From Apiospora phragmitis (taxonomy: Eukaryota; Ascomycota; Sordariomycetes; Amphisphaeriales; Apiosporaceae), in contig JAQQWL010000010.1 in the NCBI GenBank assembly GCA_038363925.1, positions 682,001-746,000 on the forward strand: 64,000 nucleotides of DNA, given 5' to 3'. This document shows positions 11,620 through 23,858 of this stretch, piece after piece. The position numbers and the translations under genes are program-made. Under the pieces are notes generated by a model. That model saw nothing but the letters and a program-made list of their open reading frames with translations. It was not told the DNA's origin and did no database searches. Each line of letters opens with the position of its first letter. Position 1 is the first letter of the stretch.

Positions 11620-13454
11620 ATGCGAATTGCAAGATTCATAAACTTCCTGGCTACAGCCGGTATAATCCTCTTGACCAGCTTCGTCTTCGTCGTCGATGCT
11701 GACATCGTTTCATCGAGCCGTGACCATCATCATGATAGACCCCCACTTGTCCACCCCCAATCCCGTGCGGATGGAGGAGCAGCGGCGGCGACGACGATGA
11801 TGCGAGTGACTGACGACTATGCCCAGGCTTACCCCCAGAAGCAAGGAGAAGAAAAGAATGGCGACGAGACCGTCCTCGGTTCTGCAACGACTGATCCAGA
11901 TGTGAAGGATAAGCACACAGACAACAGCGATAACGAAGAACCAAGACTCCGAAGCTTCCGGGAGGCAGAAGTGGCTCGCTATGGCGGAAACTCGGCTTTG
12001 TCTCCACGGGACGCTGCTTTCACGGTCACGGTAACCGCCACAGAGCCTTACAGCAGCAGCAACAGTAGCACCAGCAGGGTTTTCGAAGCCCAACAAGAGC
12101 TTCGGGGCTCCTCGATGACAACAAGCCTGCTGACGACGACGGCGATGAATACCAACAATGCCACTGCCGCCTCCGCAGAAACTACAGCTACAAGATGCAC
12201 GCCTATCAACTGGACCAACAACTACACCTTCACTACCGATGCGGCCTGTCCCACCCCATACGAGAACGGCACGTATTGCGGGTTCGTCAGTCCGAAAATT
12301 CCTTGTGCAATGCAGCCAGGGGGTAAGTTTCACACTTTTCTATCCGTCACCCCGCAAAACTCCCCTTTTCGTGCCCTTCACATGTTATTTATTACTAGTT
12401 CCTGTTTTCTGATCAAATTGTATCAATCTTTCCATAATACTTCGGTATGTACGATATGATACTTAAAAGCTAATCTCCCATCTTAACCAACCATGTAGGC
12501 CATGGCGGTCGAATGCACCCCGACACCCCCGAAGTCTTCCTCGCCCACGCGCCCTTCCACCACGCCGCGCTCCGGGCTCCGACGCCCGCAGGCTACCGCC
12601 CAACCTTCTTCAACCTGCACGCGGCCGCCAACCCTCCCGAACCCGACGGCATTGCAGCCCATGACCCCCGAAACGGCAGCAGCAGCAGAAACACACCGGC
12701 CTCAGCAATATCCGTACCGCCGCTATGCTACATGGGCTACCACCTCCTCACCTCGTACGACCCCGCCGCGTGCGCCGCCCTGTGCGACACTGACCCCTCG
12801 GGCGCCTGCGCCGCCTTCAACCTCTACGTCGAGCGCGACCCCGAGTGGAACCCCTGGCGCTGCTCCTGCGACCGGCCGCGGGCCGTCGCCAACTACAAGT
12901 GCGCGCTGTTTTCCGGCGCCGAGGCGGTCGAGGATGCGGGGCGAGCGACCAATTTCGGACAACATATCAAGGGCAGTAGCTTTGAGCGGAAGATTGTGGG
13001 GAGTAACGGGTATGTCAAGATCGGAGGAGCTGCTGCCGAGGAGGGCCGGAAAGGAGGGGCATGCCAGGATACGAAGAAGATCATGATGACTACAACGATG
13101 ATGGGTGGTGGCGGCAGCGGCAGCGGTCAGGCTTCTGCTGCGGGCGTCTTGGCGACAGCCACGGTAACGATGTTAGATGCGGAGGGCGGCGGCACCGGGT
13201 CGCTGACCCCGGTTGTCGGCGGTGGGCCGTTTTCATTGGGTCCACTTGGGCCGACTTCTTCCTCCACCTTGACCGGCGCCACGGCATCATCATCGGCGAG
13301 CAGTACACCACCGTCATCGGAAGTTGAACCCTCGGGAAATGGTAGTGGTCAGAGCCCTCCGGCTTCCACCGGCGCTCCAAGCCCTTGCGTGTCGTCATGG
13401 GACAGAATTGTTGTCGTCGGGCTTTCACTCATTGTGCCTCTACTGCTCTGGTAA
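11620..13454 (+). CDS. Secreted, probably GPI-anchored Ser/Thr-rich protein with PAN/apple-like Cys module
   Basis: The ATG at 11620 gives an N-terminal signal sequence (basic start MRIARF, then a hydrophobic core LATAGIILLTSFVFVV). Next comes a low-complexity Ser/Thr/Asn-rich region with many N-glycosylation sequons (NWTNNYTF, NGTY). One 176 bp intron (12323-12498, GTAAGT...TAG) keeps the frame. Exon 2 carries a Cys-rich module (CYMGYHLLTSYDPAACAALC, then CAAFNLYVERDP and CSCDRP, ending SNGYVKI), a pattern I know from fungal secreted proteins with PAN/apple-like or carbohydrate-binding-like domains. The C-terminal 130 residues are Ser/Thr/Gly-rich and end in a short hydrophobic tail (IVVVGLSLIVPLLLW) at the stop, as in GPI-anchor signals. 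The gene is intact, with no frame break. Cell-surface location is well supported; ligand and role are unknown. Confidence 0.75.
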
Positions 13455-14188
13455 CTGTAACATACGTGGGACATAGCTCATCCGACTTCAAGTTTTATAC
13501 TTGATGCAAGGCCAGTATCCTATCGAGGTTCCTAGGATTTTTCTTTTGTTGTGCGATGAAAGAGCGGTTGCTTTCTCTTTTATTACACTTTGCCGCTTCG
13601 CGGGGTAACAAAGTTGGGGTTGGGATGGGCGCCGCCGTCTTGGGCTGGCAGAGTCACTGGGCCCCTATTGTATCAGGCAGGGCCATACAGTGATATACAT
13701 AAACAATATCTTACGTATATCAACCTCAATGGAAACGGATTCGGCCACAGCGATGAGATGCACCTTATCCCCCATTCTGCCACAAACGGTGTTCTCATGG
13801 TGGCATCCGCGGAAAACGCAGTGTCTGCCTTTACCAGTTGGTTTCTGTGACGGGCGTCGTGCATAAGCCCGCGCATCCGCGTACTTATGTGTGTGTGTGT
13901 GTGTGTGTGTGGTGCCGATAGATACATATGCAATAGGCCTTCACAACCTCGCTCTAATAGGCCATGTTCTCAAACGATGATGCGGGTGGCATTGCATACG
14001 CTGTGTTGCGTTGGGTAGGCATCGCTTTCTTGGTGCGGAGTAAGTTGGCAACGCGCAAGGTTTTTGAGGTAGTCAAATGCTCTCCCCTATCTCGTTTCTG
14101 GTATTAAACTCCGACTTCTTATCACCGCGTCCCATCTGCAAGTACCAGAATCTGGAAAGCCAAGGGCTGAAATAGCAAGAACGAAGAT
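13455..14188. other. Intergenic with a GT microsatellite
   Basis: No gene recognised. The main landmark is the dinucleotide repeat at 13888-13911. The last hundred bases are the leader of the following SDR gene. Confidence 0.55.
13888..13911. repeat. (TG)12 microsatellite
   Basis: Uninterrupted TG/GT dinucleotide run of about 24 bp, read directly. Confidence 0.95.
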
Positions 14189-15337
14189 ATGTCTGCATAC
14201 GATTTAAAGGGGAAGATCGCCATTGTGACTGGAGCTGGAACCGGTAAGTTGGGGTTTTCTTCTTTCTACGGGTTTCCTTCTTCGACACTTGCACTAACCG
14301 TAATCATAGGCATCAATCCATGCCTTGACAGAGCTCCTGCTGGAGGCGGGGTGCTCCGTCGTGATGGCCGACGTGCGCCTCCGTCCCAAGGCCCAAGAGA
14401 CACTGGAAAAGTACCAGCATGCCGCCGCGAACGGGAATGAGCGCGGCGATCGGCCCTCTGCCGTCTTCCAGCCCACCGACATGAGCAACTGGGCCCAAAT
14501 CCGCGCCCTCTGGGAGGCCGCGCTGGAGACCTACGGCCGCGTCAACATTGTCGTCAACGGCGCGGGCGTGTACGAGCTCCCCTGGAGCAGCTTCTGGAAC
14601 TTGCCCGGCGGAGGCGGGGGAGGTTCATCAGGTTCATCCGTCGCAGCGGCCGCGGGACGACTCGGACGCTGCCGTGGGCCAGTACAAGACCCTGGCCATC
14701 AACACGGCCGGCCCCATCCGCCTGGCCCAGATCGCCATCGCGTACTGGCTGGAGCACCGCGAGGTCGAGGGCAACCTGCTCTGGTTCGCCAGCCTCGCGG
14801 GCTACCTGCGCGGCATGCTCACGCCGCTGTACTTTGCGAGCAAGGCGGCCATTGTCAGCGTGGCCAAGTCGCTCGGGGGCCTGCGGGAGAGTTGCGGCAT
14901 TAGGAACTCGTGCATTTGTCCTGGCACTACCCACGTATGTGCCACACATGTCCCCCCTTTCTTTCCCTCTCTTTACTTTTACCCTTCTCTCCCCTTCTTC
15001 TGAATAGTAACACCATATTACAAACCACTGTTATTTATCCCACCGTCTTCTACTGATAAACAGGAAACGTTCCATAACACAGTCCCCCATGATCGATGAA
15101 GACCAAAAGCACGTCGTCATCCGCCCCGACGACATCGGCATGACGCCCCAAGAGTGCGCTGAGATCGCCCTGCGCCTCCTGCGGGAGCCGCAGCCCGCCA
15201 TCCGGACGCGAGAGGTGCCCCTCGAGGCGCTGTACCCCGTACTCGACGGCAGCGACATTGACTCCTTTCTGGCCGAGCCGGAGAATAAGTTCAGACGCAA
15301 GTTGCAGCAGAACGGGATGCACGATCTGCTCGAATAG
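14189..15337 (+). CDS. Short-chain dehydrogenase/reductase, 15-PGDH-like
   Basis: NAD(P)-dependent oxidoreductase of the classical SDR fold. Exon 1 (14189-14243) gives the strand before the cofactor loop (KGKIAIVTGAG); intron 14244-14309; exon 2 completes the Gly motif and continues ELLLEAGCSVVMADVRLRPK. Family motifs follow: VNGAG, INTAGPIRLAQIA, and the catalytic YFASK (Tyr-x-x-x-Lys) near 14830. Intron 14935-15063 separates CPGTTH from the C-terminal exon, which ends with the substrate-lid region MTPQECAEIALRLLREP and REVPLEALYPV. Three single-base insertions are needed to read it through: near 14318 (CC for C), in the G-run near 14610-14620, and near 15090. The order of motifs is otherwise complete, so an intact enzyme with sequence errors is likelier than a pseudogene. 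Substrate unknown; the resemblance is to fungal 15-hydroxyprostaglandin dehydrogenase-like SDRs. Confidence 0.8.
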
Positions 15338-16393
15338 GATCGGTAAGTAGGCGAGGGTGTGATGGTGAGCGAAGGAAAGCCGCTGTCGCACGCTTCGCCC
15401 TGAGAGGTCACCGTTTTTTGTTTGCATACGATACAATGGAGGGTGGGGGCCCCGCTGCGTTGGCTGTATCTGATGTGGCAACGGTGAAACCCCCGTGCCT
15501 TCGGCAGTCATAATCATAATAAGGCTGAGGAAATTCGAACCGTCATTGGTTGAGGCAGTATACTAATACCCCTAAACCTACACTGCATAACGCCACAGTA
15601 AAAGCTTTGTCAGCTGACGTGTAAGGCCTACGTCTAACCATACCCACTTCCAATCAGAAGACGCCCCCTCTTCTTCAAGGGGCCGAGAATGAAAAGCAAA
15701 TATCATACTTCACTTCCTTCAATTTCTGCTATTGTTGGCGGTCGAACATTAAGAAAGAGAGAGATACGTCAGCAGCACTTAGGCCGCTAGATATTGTTGC
15801 TTATAAATATCGAGGTATCACATCTCACCCAGTAGGGCTCGTGTAGGGCGCGGCGGTGCACCACTAGCTTAACGCCAGTCCCACATTTGGCTAGTTCAGG
15901 GGTGGGGGAAGGGCAAGTACTGTAACCCCCCTTATTTCATCTTCGCCAGGTGTACAAGTCTCGTTCGGCTATTATCTTCTAGGTCGAGTATTTGCCGTCA
16001 GGCTATGGCAGTGGTATTCGCTGGAAAGATGACATGACGTGTGTGTAAGGAGAAAGTGTCTTAGTGGCTGCTAAAGTGCGGCTGAGGATGCCGGTTTGGC
16101 CACGTCTCCTTGCAGATATCATATGTTCAATGCTGATCACTGACCTAGATAGGCCATAGTGCTTTTCCTGGCGCGCGCTTGTCCTCGATAGGCTGTATTA
16201 CAAGCTTACTACACATGTGCGTTATAGCCTGCTGCCCGCCTAGCCTCGTTCGCTATGCGCTGTCAGTTGGGGGTTGCTGTCACTTTCTTTTCTTTTCTTT
16301 TTCCTACTTACTTATCAAAGGTCCTTTGCGCGAGGAACCTGCACTTAAGAATCTTGTCCATCTTTTCGTTATTTCAAATTTTCGACTCCGAAT
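15338..16393. other. Intergenic, about 1 kb
   Basis: No conserved open frame or RNA gene seen. Upstream region of the glycosyltransferase. Confidence 0.5.
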
Positions 16394-17884
16394 ATGGCCA
16401 TCAACGAAGGGAACCCAGGCGGCAACTTCCACCGCGAGGAAGCCGCGACCAATGGAGAAGCGGGACACAGGCGCCGGCTTCCCCTGTTGGTCATGTCGGC
16501 GTGTCCGCTAGCAGGTCACACGCTGCCCGCCCTGCACGTCGCCCGGGAGCTGGTCAAGAAGGGCTTCGAGGTCATCTTCATGACGGCGACCGAGTTCCGG
16601 GGAGAACGTGCAGGCCATCGGCGCCGGATGGTTCGAAACCGCGGCGTTCTTCCCGGAAGGGGCCATAGAGCAGCGCGAAAAGATCCCCGTGGGCCCTCCC
16701 CGGCTCATGTTCGACATCGAGGCGCTCTTCCTGCCGTCCATCCCGGTCCGCACCGCGAACCTGCGGTCCCTGCTCGAGCTGGTGCGCGAACGGGACCCGG
16801 CGCGCGACGTCGTCGTCGTGACCGAGACCGTCTCCCTCGGCGTCTTCGCCTTCAAGTACGGCGCGCCCCTGCCCGGGGGCTACGACGCGTTCCCCAAGAC
16901 CATCGGCCTCAACGTGGTGCCGCTTCCGGCGTCCAGCGTCGACACGGCGCCGTTCGGGTCCGGCCTGCCGCCGGACGCGACCGAGGCAGGCCGCGCGCGT
17001 AACCAGGCCCTCAACGCCGGGCTCCGGGAGGGGCCCTTCCAGCACCTGGTCGCGGTCCAGGAGCGGATCCTGACCGACATGGGCTGCACGCGCATGCCCG
17101 AGCGCGCGCTGTTTGACGCCTGGCTGGAGTCGTTCGACACCATGTTCCAGCTGTGCAGCCCCAGCATGGAGTACCCGAGGTCGGATCTGCACTCCTCGAT
17201 CCGCTATGCCGGCGCGCTGCCCAAGAAGGGCATCAACCCCAACTTCGAATACCCATCCTGGTGGTCCGAGATCCGGTCCAATGCGGCGCTGCCGGCTGGT
17301 TCCCTGGGGAAGAAACACGTCATCCCCGTCGCGCAGGGCACGCTAGCCACTACTTACGAAGAGCTCATCATGCCCACCATCACGGCGCTTGCGAAGCGCG
17401 ACGACGTGATTGTCATCGCCGTGCTGGGCGTCAAGGGCGCTTCGCTGCCGGCGGACTTCGAGGTCCCGGCGAACACAAAGGTGGCGGATTACCTGCCGTA
17501 CGACGTGGCGCTCGAGCACGCTGACCTGTTCGTCTCCAATGGCGGCTACGGCAGCATGACGCACGGCGTCATCAATGCGGTGCCGATGGTGGTCGCGGGC
17601 ATCACCGAGGACAAAGTCGAGGTAAGTACTTTTTACAATGCAGGAAACTCCATGGCTTCAATTGACATTGCTTGTAGGTCACTGCACGAGCAGAGTATGC
17701 TGGGCTCGCAGTCAATCTCAAGACGCAGACACCAAGCAGCGAGCAAATCGCCGCAGCGGTGGACAAAGTGCTCGGCAATCCGAAGTACAAAGAGAAGGCC
17801 GTGCGCCTGATGAAGGAAAATCGGGATCTCGACTGTCATGCGATTATTGAGAGGGAGATCATGCTGTACAGTAAGGCGAAGTAG
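16394..17884 (+). CDS. UDP-glycosyltransferase, GT1/MGT-like
   Basis: Family 1 glycosyltransferase of about 475 residues, transferring a sugar from a nucleotide donor to a small acceptor. The N-terminal acceptor domain starts after a short hydrophilic leader (LLVMSACPLAGHTLPALHVA, with the usual GHxxPxL signature). The frame breaks once near 16598 at a GGGG run (one G too many): EFR then ENVQAIGAGWFE. The C-terminal donor domain contains the PSPG-like region: VADYLPYDVALEHADLFVSN followed by GGYGSMTHGVINAVPMVV. An intron (17622-17677) lies after EDKVE, and the last exon VTARAEYAGLAVNLK runs to TAG at 17882-17884. There is no sterol-binding PH/GRAM domain and no membrane anchor, so it resembles bacterial-type macrolide glycosyltransferases more than fungal sterol glucosyltransferases. 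The SDR just upstream in the same orientation could belong to the same pathway, but nothing else supports a cluster. Confidence 0.85.
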
Positions 17885-18014
17885 CGCATGATTGACACTG
17901 CTCAATAGTACTGCTCGTAGGAAATGGTCGCGTATTGAAGGAAACAGCCAAGAGCAATTGCCATTACGCAAAGCTAAAAAGGGCATGTACATGTAGTTAC
18001 TAGGCAGTAAAAGC

Positions 18015-18021
18015 AAAAAAA
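18015..18021 (-). terminator. Pol III T7 terminator of tRNA-Ile
   Basis: Seven T on the minus strand begin 6 bases after the tRNA 3' end (seven A on the plus strand), a normal RNA polymerase III stop. Confidence 0.8.
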
Positions 18022-18026
18022 GAAGA

Positions 18027-18125
18027 TGCTCAGTATGAGGCTTGAACTCATGGCCTTCGCATTACTTAATGTATTCTGGTGAGAGAATATTAGTACGACG
18101 CTCTAACCAACTGAGCTAACCGAGC
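18027..18125 (-). tRNA. tRNA-Ile(AAU) with a 25 nt intron
   Basis: Read on the minus strand. The acceptor stem GCTCGGT pairs with ACTGAGC, with A as discriminator. D arm GCTC/GAGC with loop AGTTGGTTA; anticodon stem TCGTA/TGCGA with loop C-T-AAT-A-A; T arm ATGAG/CTCAT with loop TTCAAGC. The anticodon is AAT (AAU, read as IAU). A 25 nt insertion sits at the canonical place, one base 3' of the anticodon (after position 37), and the stem pairs only when it is removed. CCA is not encoded, as expected in a eukaryote. Confidence 0.93.
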
Positions 18126-18382
18126 TTTGGATCCAATCATTGAGACGACTGGTCGGGTGTTGGTTGTTGAAGATGTAAGAGCTTATGCAGCTATAAGTTG
18201 GAGGAGCAATTGCATGGATGCAGCTTATCAAAATCTGCTGCTGCGCACAGACCCTCTGGATTTCTCTCTGTTTCACAGCTTGTTATCCAAAGGAATCAAT
18301 TTCAACAACATCTGTTTCCAACATAACAAGACTGAGTATTGCGAAAAATGGCCATATGACTACCGGTAGTTACTTATACAGT

Positions 18383-19857
18383 TTAATAAGCTCTGCCAGC
18401 CTGGGTCGGTCGCAGCCCCAAGTACCATTCATCCAATTCGTACTCTGCCCCCCTCGTATCATGCGCGGCATAGCTGCTTTTGCGACTGTACTCAATCTCC
18501 ACTTCGGTTCTCTGCATGATCCCACGTGGTTGGTCGGTGATGGCATCAGGGTCAATCATAGTCGAAGTCCTTCGCAGCTTGGCCCTCGAATTGCTTTTTG
18601 TGGATACCTCGACAAGTGTTGGCTTGTGATACAGGTCCCGCAACAGGATGCGCAGGACCGGAGTCGAGGCGGCGATGATCGTCATGGTAGACTCGGCGCT
18701 TGACACGATGGACAGTATAGAAAGCCTGTCTGAAGGAGATGGCAGTGAGCAGTGAGCATACGAGGCACGAGCGAAGCTAGGACAGCGAGAACAGGAGGCG
18801 AAGATCGACACGAAGACTTACATTCGCTGTAGCCTGGTCCCGCCAATGTCAATATGCCTTTGATTTGCAGGATGGCAAATATCCCAGCCCTGGAGCCGTA
18901 TCTTGTCAGACATCGTGGGCAAAACAGCCTGTTTGCCAAATAGTAGGTATGCACTCACAGGATGCCCAAGCTCATTGCGACCGCCGTACCTATCTTCTCT
19001 TGCACTCTCATTTGGAGTTTTCAGATAATAAGCCAGGGGAATAATGCAAGAGCGAAATCCATAAACGCAGATAATGCCGTACAGTGTTCGCTAGTAAGCA
19101 CTCGTCTTGAGAAAGAGTCTCCTGACCCTTTCCTCGTTCTCCCTACAATCCGCCATCGCCGTGAAACCCACAGCTATACGGCACGACCTGCCAACATAGG
19201 AGAGGCTTGACATACCGACGTTACTTATTTGTATCGCTAGAATCGTGACCAGGGAACGCAAGGACCAGGAATGCGGCCCACCGCGTCACCATCCTCCGTG
19301 GCCTCGCTTTCGCAAACGCGCCTCCATATCACAACGCAATACAGTATGGACAAAACGTGCATCGAAGCGATCACGAACCAGATGAAGAGTCGCTGCAAAC
19401 GATCTTTCTCTTCGAGGATGCGAAGAAGGGTCAAGGCAAAAGAGGTCTTACTCCATACCCGCGCCAAGATTGATGTGACCGCAGAGACCGCCAACAATCT
19501 CGCCATGTGGCTATTGTATGCTCGGCCGGTACCGAAGCCAAGGCTCAACAGGGCACTTATGATGGCATTGTTCGCGACGAGAGTTGCCTAAGTGTCGAAT
19601 TTTCCAGAAATTTTCGCTCCGTGAGATCACAAGCGTGTGTTGGGGGAGATGGTGCCGAGAATTGAATTCTTACGTACCCATGAAAGAGCTAAGACACTGT
19701 CGTCCCACCATAGGTTACACCTTCGAGATATCTTGATCCAGAAGCGGAGGACTGGAAAGATCATAGCGACTGTTGTCATCATCCAGAGGGAGCCGTGGAC
19801 TACAGGTGCAGGGTCCTTCGTGGCATCATATCTTGGGGAGATCGTTGGGTCAGACAT
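18383..19857 (-). pseudogene. Fungal rhodopsin-fold integral membrane protein (PTH11-like family), frame-broken
   Basis: Seven-helix membrane protein of the fungal rhodopsin-domain family, often receptor-like. Exons on the minus strand: 19857-19678 (SLWMMTTVAMIFPVLRFWIK, then NLWWDDSVLALSW), 19587-19216 (ATLVANNAIISALLSLGFG, later TSFALTLLRILE), 19090-18959 (SAFMDFALALFPWLII), 18889-18822 (AGIFAILQIKGILTLAGPGY) and 18729-18383 (SAESTMTIIAASTPVLRILL and a hydrophilic tail). Introns have GT-AG ends. Defects: at least one single-base gap near 19240, where the frame changes before LAIQIS, and an in-frame TGA at 19021-19023 in place of the Trp expected in the family motif PWLIIWKLQ. A TGG to TGA change explains that stop. 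The gene may be dead, or the stop may be a base-calling error; the frame loss alone could be an assembly artefact. Confidence 0.7.
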
Positions 19858-20742
19858 ACTGGCCGGTTTGATGATGCGCGTTGCGACAATAGATTCAACT
19901 TCGAGACCATATCTGAAGGGGTCGATCGTTCCCTATGGTTCTTTCGTTGCTGCAATGTGTATGACCCCTTAAGAGCTGAACAGATTTGAAATAAAGGCGG
20001 GATGGCTTGACACTGAGATTTCTGATCTGGTTATACGTATGAAGCCACGAGTATGTAATTGAACGACATGGGCATCAGTTACCTGCTGGTTTAGATCAGA
20101 TGTAAGGGGTATCGCGTGGCAATGCCATAATGTTTGCTCGCTCCTGTGGTTCAATGCCATCGGCGCCCTCGTGGGATATCACCTCTTCCAAATGTCATAG
20201 GAGCAGTGTAACCGGACGACTTGATGTGAACGCTAGAATAGAGTCGACGAACATCTGGAAACTTTTGGCTCGGCTTGCTCGATCTCTAAGACCGTAAAGT
20301 GGAAACGCCATCTGAGACTGTTGTTGTTGTTTGCTTGGATCCTGAATGAGGATGTCTACACCCGAGTAAGTACCGGGCTAACTACCGAGATTGATCATAA
20401 ACCGGTGTATCTACTCGGACCGTGTCTACAGGTAACCAAATGCACAAAGAAAGGGATTATGTATCCCTCGCATCTTTAATGTGCCCTGATCGCACTCCGA
20501 TTTGCTCCTACATGGTCGGCAATACGGCCAGCGGGGTACAGTGATATATTGAGCAAACACTTATGCAGGTTCCTTGTTACTGATTTCCACAAGGCTATAA
20601 CTAAAACAAATGAGCATCATGCGAACTAGGCTTCAGCTCATCATGATAAGAGCTTGGATTCCTTGCGCTCATGGGCTTGAGTCCAATCGCTTCGTAACAT
20701 CATTCCAGCACCAACTTGCCCTTCCCTTCAGCCAGTGAGAAG
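19858..20742. other. Intergenic, divergent promoters
   Basis: Lies between the divergent rhodopsin-like gene and the FAD oxidase gene. No coding or RNA signal found. Confidence 0.5.
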
Positions 20743-22697
20743 ATGTTATTTTCTTGGTCCAGGATTGTTATTACGGTGGTTGCAGCCACGGCGCCCACCT
20801 GTGTATCATCAACAAGTTCCCCTGCCCGATATGTTCCAAGATGCCATGTGTTGCCCGGAGATCCGGGCTGGCCTTCGATACCTGTCTGGGACGCCTTCAA
20901 CGTTACCGTTGGGGGCAGGCTGATCCAGGCTATCCCCACTCGCAGCCGTATGCCATGATCCTCAATTTGATGAGGTAGCCTGCCAGAACTTCGTAAGTTG
21001 AGCTTTCCAGCCTTCGTTCCTGACGGCTACCACGTTCTTTAACTCGCATGATTGTGTAGGGGATAAATGGACACTGGCTACTACGCAGTAAGTATTAAAC
21101 ACATGATACCATTATGAGGGCTATACCGTTAAATCGACTGCGTTAGCTACGAATCATCTTCCTCCGTCTTGACTACCTACTGGGTAAATGCAAGCTGTGA
21201 CCCCTGGACCACACAACAAAGCCCCTGATCCTTGGGAATCATGTCAGCTACGCCGTTGACGTTCGGTCTGCGGAGGATGTGGCCGCCACCATCAATTTCG
21301 CTCGAGAGCACGACATCTGGTTCCTGGTCCGCAACAAAGGTCACGAGTACGCATTAAACCACAAGGCTTGCCCCAAGACGTATAGTGACGCTTCGCAGTT
21401 TCTTTGGTCGGTCTACGGGTGCTGGTGCGATCGCCGCTTGGACGCACCACCTCAAAGACATCACTAAGCTGGAATGGCGTGACGATACCTACCAAGGACC
21501 TACTTTCAAGCTCGGGGCGGGCATCCAAGGTATTGACGCCATCACCGCAGCCAAGAACGAAGGTCTCGTCGTTGTCGCTGGGTACTGCAACACAGTTGGC
21601 TTAGCTGGCGGCTGGACACATGGGACTGGGCATTCCCCGCTGACGACCACATTTGGGCTCGGTGCAGACCAGACTCTTGAGTTCGACGTTGTGACAGCTG
21701 ATGGCGACATCATCAAAGCATCGAGGACAGAAAACTCGGACCTCTACTGGGCCCTCAGCGGCGGAGGTAAATTTGCCAGCTCATATCGACGTGATCTACA
21801 TTCGATCAATGCTGACTGAGTACGGTGTAGGACCAGGAACATTCGGCGTGGTGACCGCCGTGACAATCCGCGCCTACGAGGACCTGCCCGTCGGCGGGAT
21901 GGGCGTCTACTTCGACCCCACCGACATCACCACCGACAAGTACTGGACCGCGCTGCGGACGCTGTACTCCATCCTCCCGGCCGTCACCGACGCCGGGATG
22001 CACATCACGATCGCGTACAACACCACCATGTTCATCATCAGCGGCGTGACGGCCTACAACCAGACCGCGTCGGCCGTCACGGCGACCATGGCCCCTTTCG
22101 TGGATATCCTCGACTCCCTAGAAATCCCGTACCAGTCGTGGCTGACCGACTCCCCGAGCTACCTCGAGCACGCCGAGCAGTACGGCGACATCAGCGAGGC
22201 GACGCTGCTGTGGCAGGCGGGCGAACGGCTGGTCCCGCGGCGCGTGTTTGAGGACAACTTCGAAGACCTCCTGGCGGTCCTGCGCGAGCTGTACGACAAC
22301 GACGTCTATGCGGGCGTGACCGTCATGGCGCCCCCGGGACCGCGTCGGGGGCGCGGATAACGCCGTGCACCCGGCCTGGCGCGAGGCCACGGTCCTGATC
22401 GGCATGCTGCACCCCTGGGACCGGGAGCCGTCGGCGTGGGCGGATATGGGGGCCATGCAGCGGCGGCTCACGGGCCTGCTGCCCGCGCTGGAGCGGGTGA
22501 CGCCGGGGAGCGCGGCGTACGTCAACGAGGGCGACCCGTTCCAGGAGGACTGGAAGGAGACCTTCTTCGGGCCCAACTACGATCGGCTTCTCGCTATCAA
22601 GGACAAGTACGACCCTGACGGCGTCTTCTACGCGAGGAAGACGGTCGGGAGTGATCGATGGGATGTCGCCGAAGATGGTCGGATGTGCAGGATGTAG
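20743..22697 (+). CDS. Secreted FAD-linked oxidase, berberine-bridge-enzyme-like
   Basis: FAD-dependent oxidase of the BBE-like/PCMH family, about 560 residues when frame-corrected. A hydrophobic N-terminus (MLFSWSRIVITVVAATA) suggests secretion. The mature N-terminal block CHVLPGDPGWPSIPVWDAFN is typical. Introns: near 20993-21059, then 21088-21146, 21347-21398 and 21767-21830. Joining at 21346/21399 gives GHDFFGRSTGAGA, so the His that binds FAD covalently (GHD) is present. GYCNTVGLAGGWTHGTGHS supplies the Cys of the second flavin link, so bicovalent flavin is expected. The FAD motif LGADQTLEFDVVTADG and the C-terminal PNYDRLLAIKDKYDPDGVFY complete the fold. At least three single-base breaks occur: near 20948, near 21228 (one C missing) and in the GGGGG run near 22343. 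Enzymes of this group often act in secondary metabolism or carbohydrate oxidation; the substrate here is unknown. Confidence 0.88.
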
Positions 22698-22958
22698 CCC
22701 CTGTGGGATCAAGCCTTGATGGATAGTATTCATGTAAGGCTGATGCATTGATGGGTAGTGTTGCACATGATCGTTCTGTATTCCGTTACTAACATCATCA
22801 CGCATTCTCCTAAACTCTATTTATGTGGGGGTCCAAATAGGGGTGAACAGTTCCCACTCATTAAGTGTACCAGTCTATCCTGTATACCGTACACATTAAT
22901 GTCTGACACCTTCATATTACGCAAAGCACCGTCATCAAGACCGATCGCATTCCAGTAG

Positions 22959-23858
22959 CTACCCATAAAGGCCATAGTTTGAAAGTACGTAAAGTCCACC
23001 ACCGTAGGTTACCGTGGCCATGAATAGTATAACGACCTAATATGTCTTGTTAGACATTGATATTCCTGCAATAACCTATTTAAATGAATCAGGTAAGTTG
23101 AAGTACCTTTAGATCGTCCCATTGCCAGGATGAAGAGATGGATGCGAAGACCAGGACTCCTAAGCCGACCACATACATGACAATACTGGAGTTCAAGAGA
23201 GAGATTGGTGCTTGCCAGATGAATAATTGCAACTTGCTCGGCCTCCAGCCATTGGCGTCTACTTGTCTTCCTAGGAGGTACCGGAGCTTTCGTAGGCCTT
23301 CGGCATGGCTTGTGAATCGATGTAAGGCAATTGATAGCTGTGCCCAAGTGGCAATGGATGAAAGCGCCAGGATTAATGCCGAGTACCAAATCGCGTGGAC
23401 GGTTGATCTCATTGACGCAGTGACGCTGTCAACCAGCGGCCATGAAAGCGATACGGATATTACGCTACCGAAAAGAGCACTCTAATGAATTAGGGGGGTT
23501 ACTGCGTGTCTGTACTTGAAGGATCCATGGGTGATAGTCGAGAGCTTACGGTGATTCCGATAGTATTCATCTGTGCGAGTGTCGCATCTCGCCAACGTAT
23601 GGTTAATTGGTCCTTCAAATTGATCTCGATCTCTTCCAGAGGTTGGCGGATGGGCTCAGACGAAGCAGACCAAGCCGCTGCGTGGAAAGGGAATGCGCGT
23701 TTGAGCAACGCGAGAAGGAAATCGACTACTTTATGCGGGTCAAAGGAATGTCTCGCCCGTATTGACATGGAAGCCATGTCGGTCACATGCATTAGCAGTA
23801 ATGCATTCGATGAACCATAGCGCCCAGCTGAAGGTCCACCTGACTGATGAAGAACCAT
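22959..23858 (-). CDS. Fungal membrane protein of unknown function, intact
   Basis: Three exons on the minus strand: 23858-23550, 23481-23107 and 23036-22959, with introns 23482-23549 and 23037-23106 (both GT...AG, frame kept), giving about 253 residues and TAG at 22961-22959. The start is the ATG at 23858. Three hydrophobic segments are visible: YSALILALSSIATWAQLSI, SSIVMYVVGLGVLVFAS and VVILFMATVTYGGGLYVL. The segment SVISVSLSWPLVDS and the pattern RPSKLQLFIWQAPISLL resemble a family of uncharacterised fungal membrane proteins often annotated as hypothetical. No catalytic motif. This is one of the few genes here without a frame break. Function unknown. Confidence 0.65.

Noticed and set aside
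16179..16511. Open frame with a hydrophobic N-terminus overlapping the glycosyltransferase start
   Set aside because: It runs into the glycosyltransferase in a different frame; the apparent signal peptide is the T-rich leader translated.
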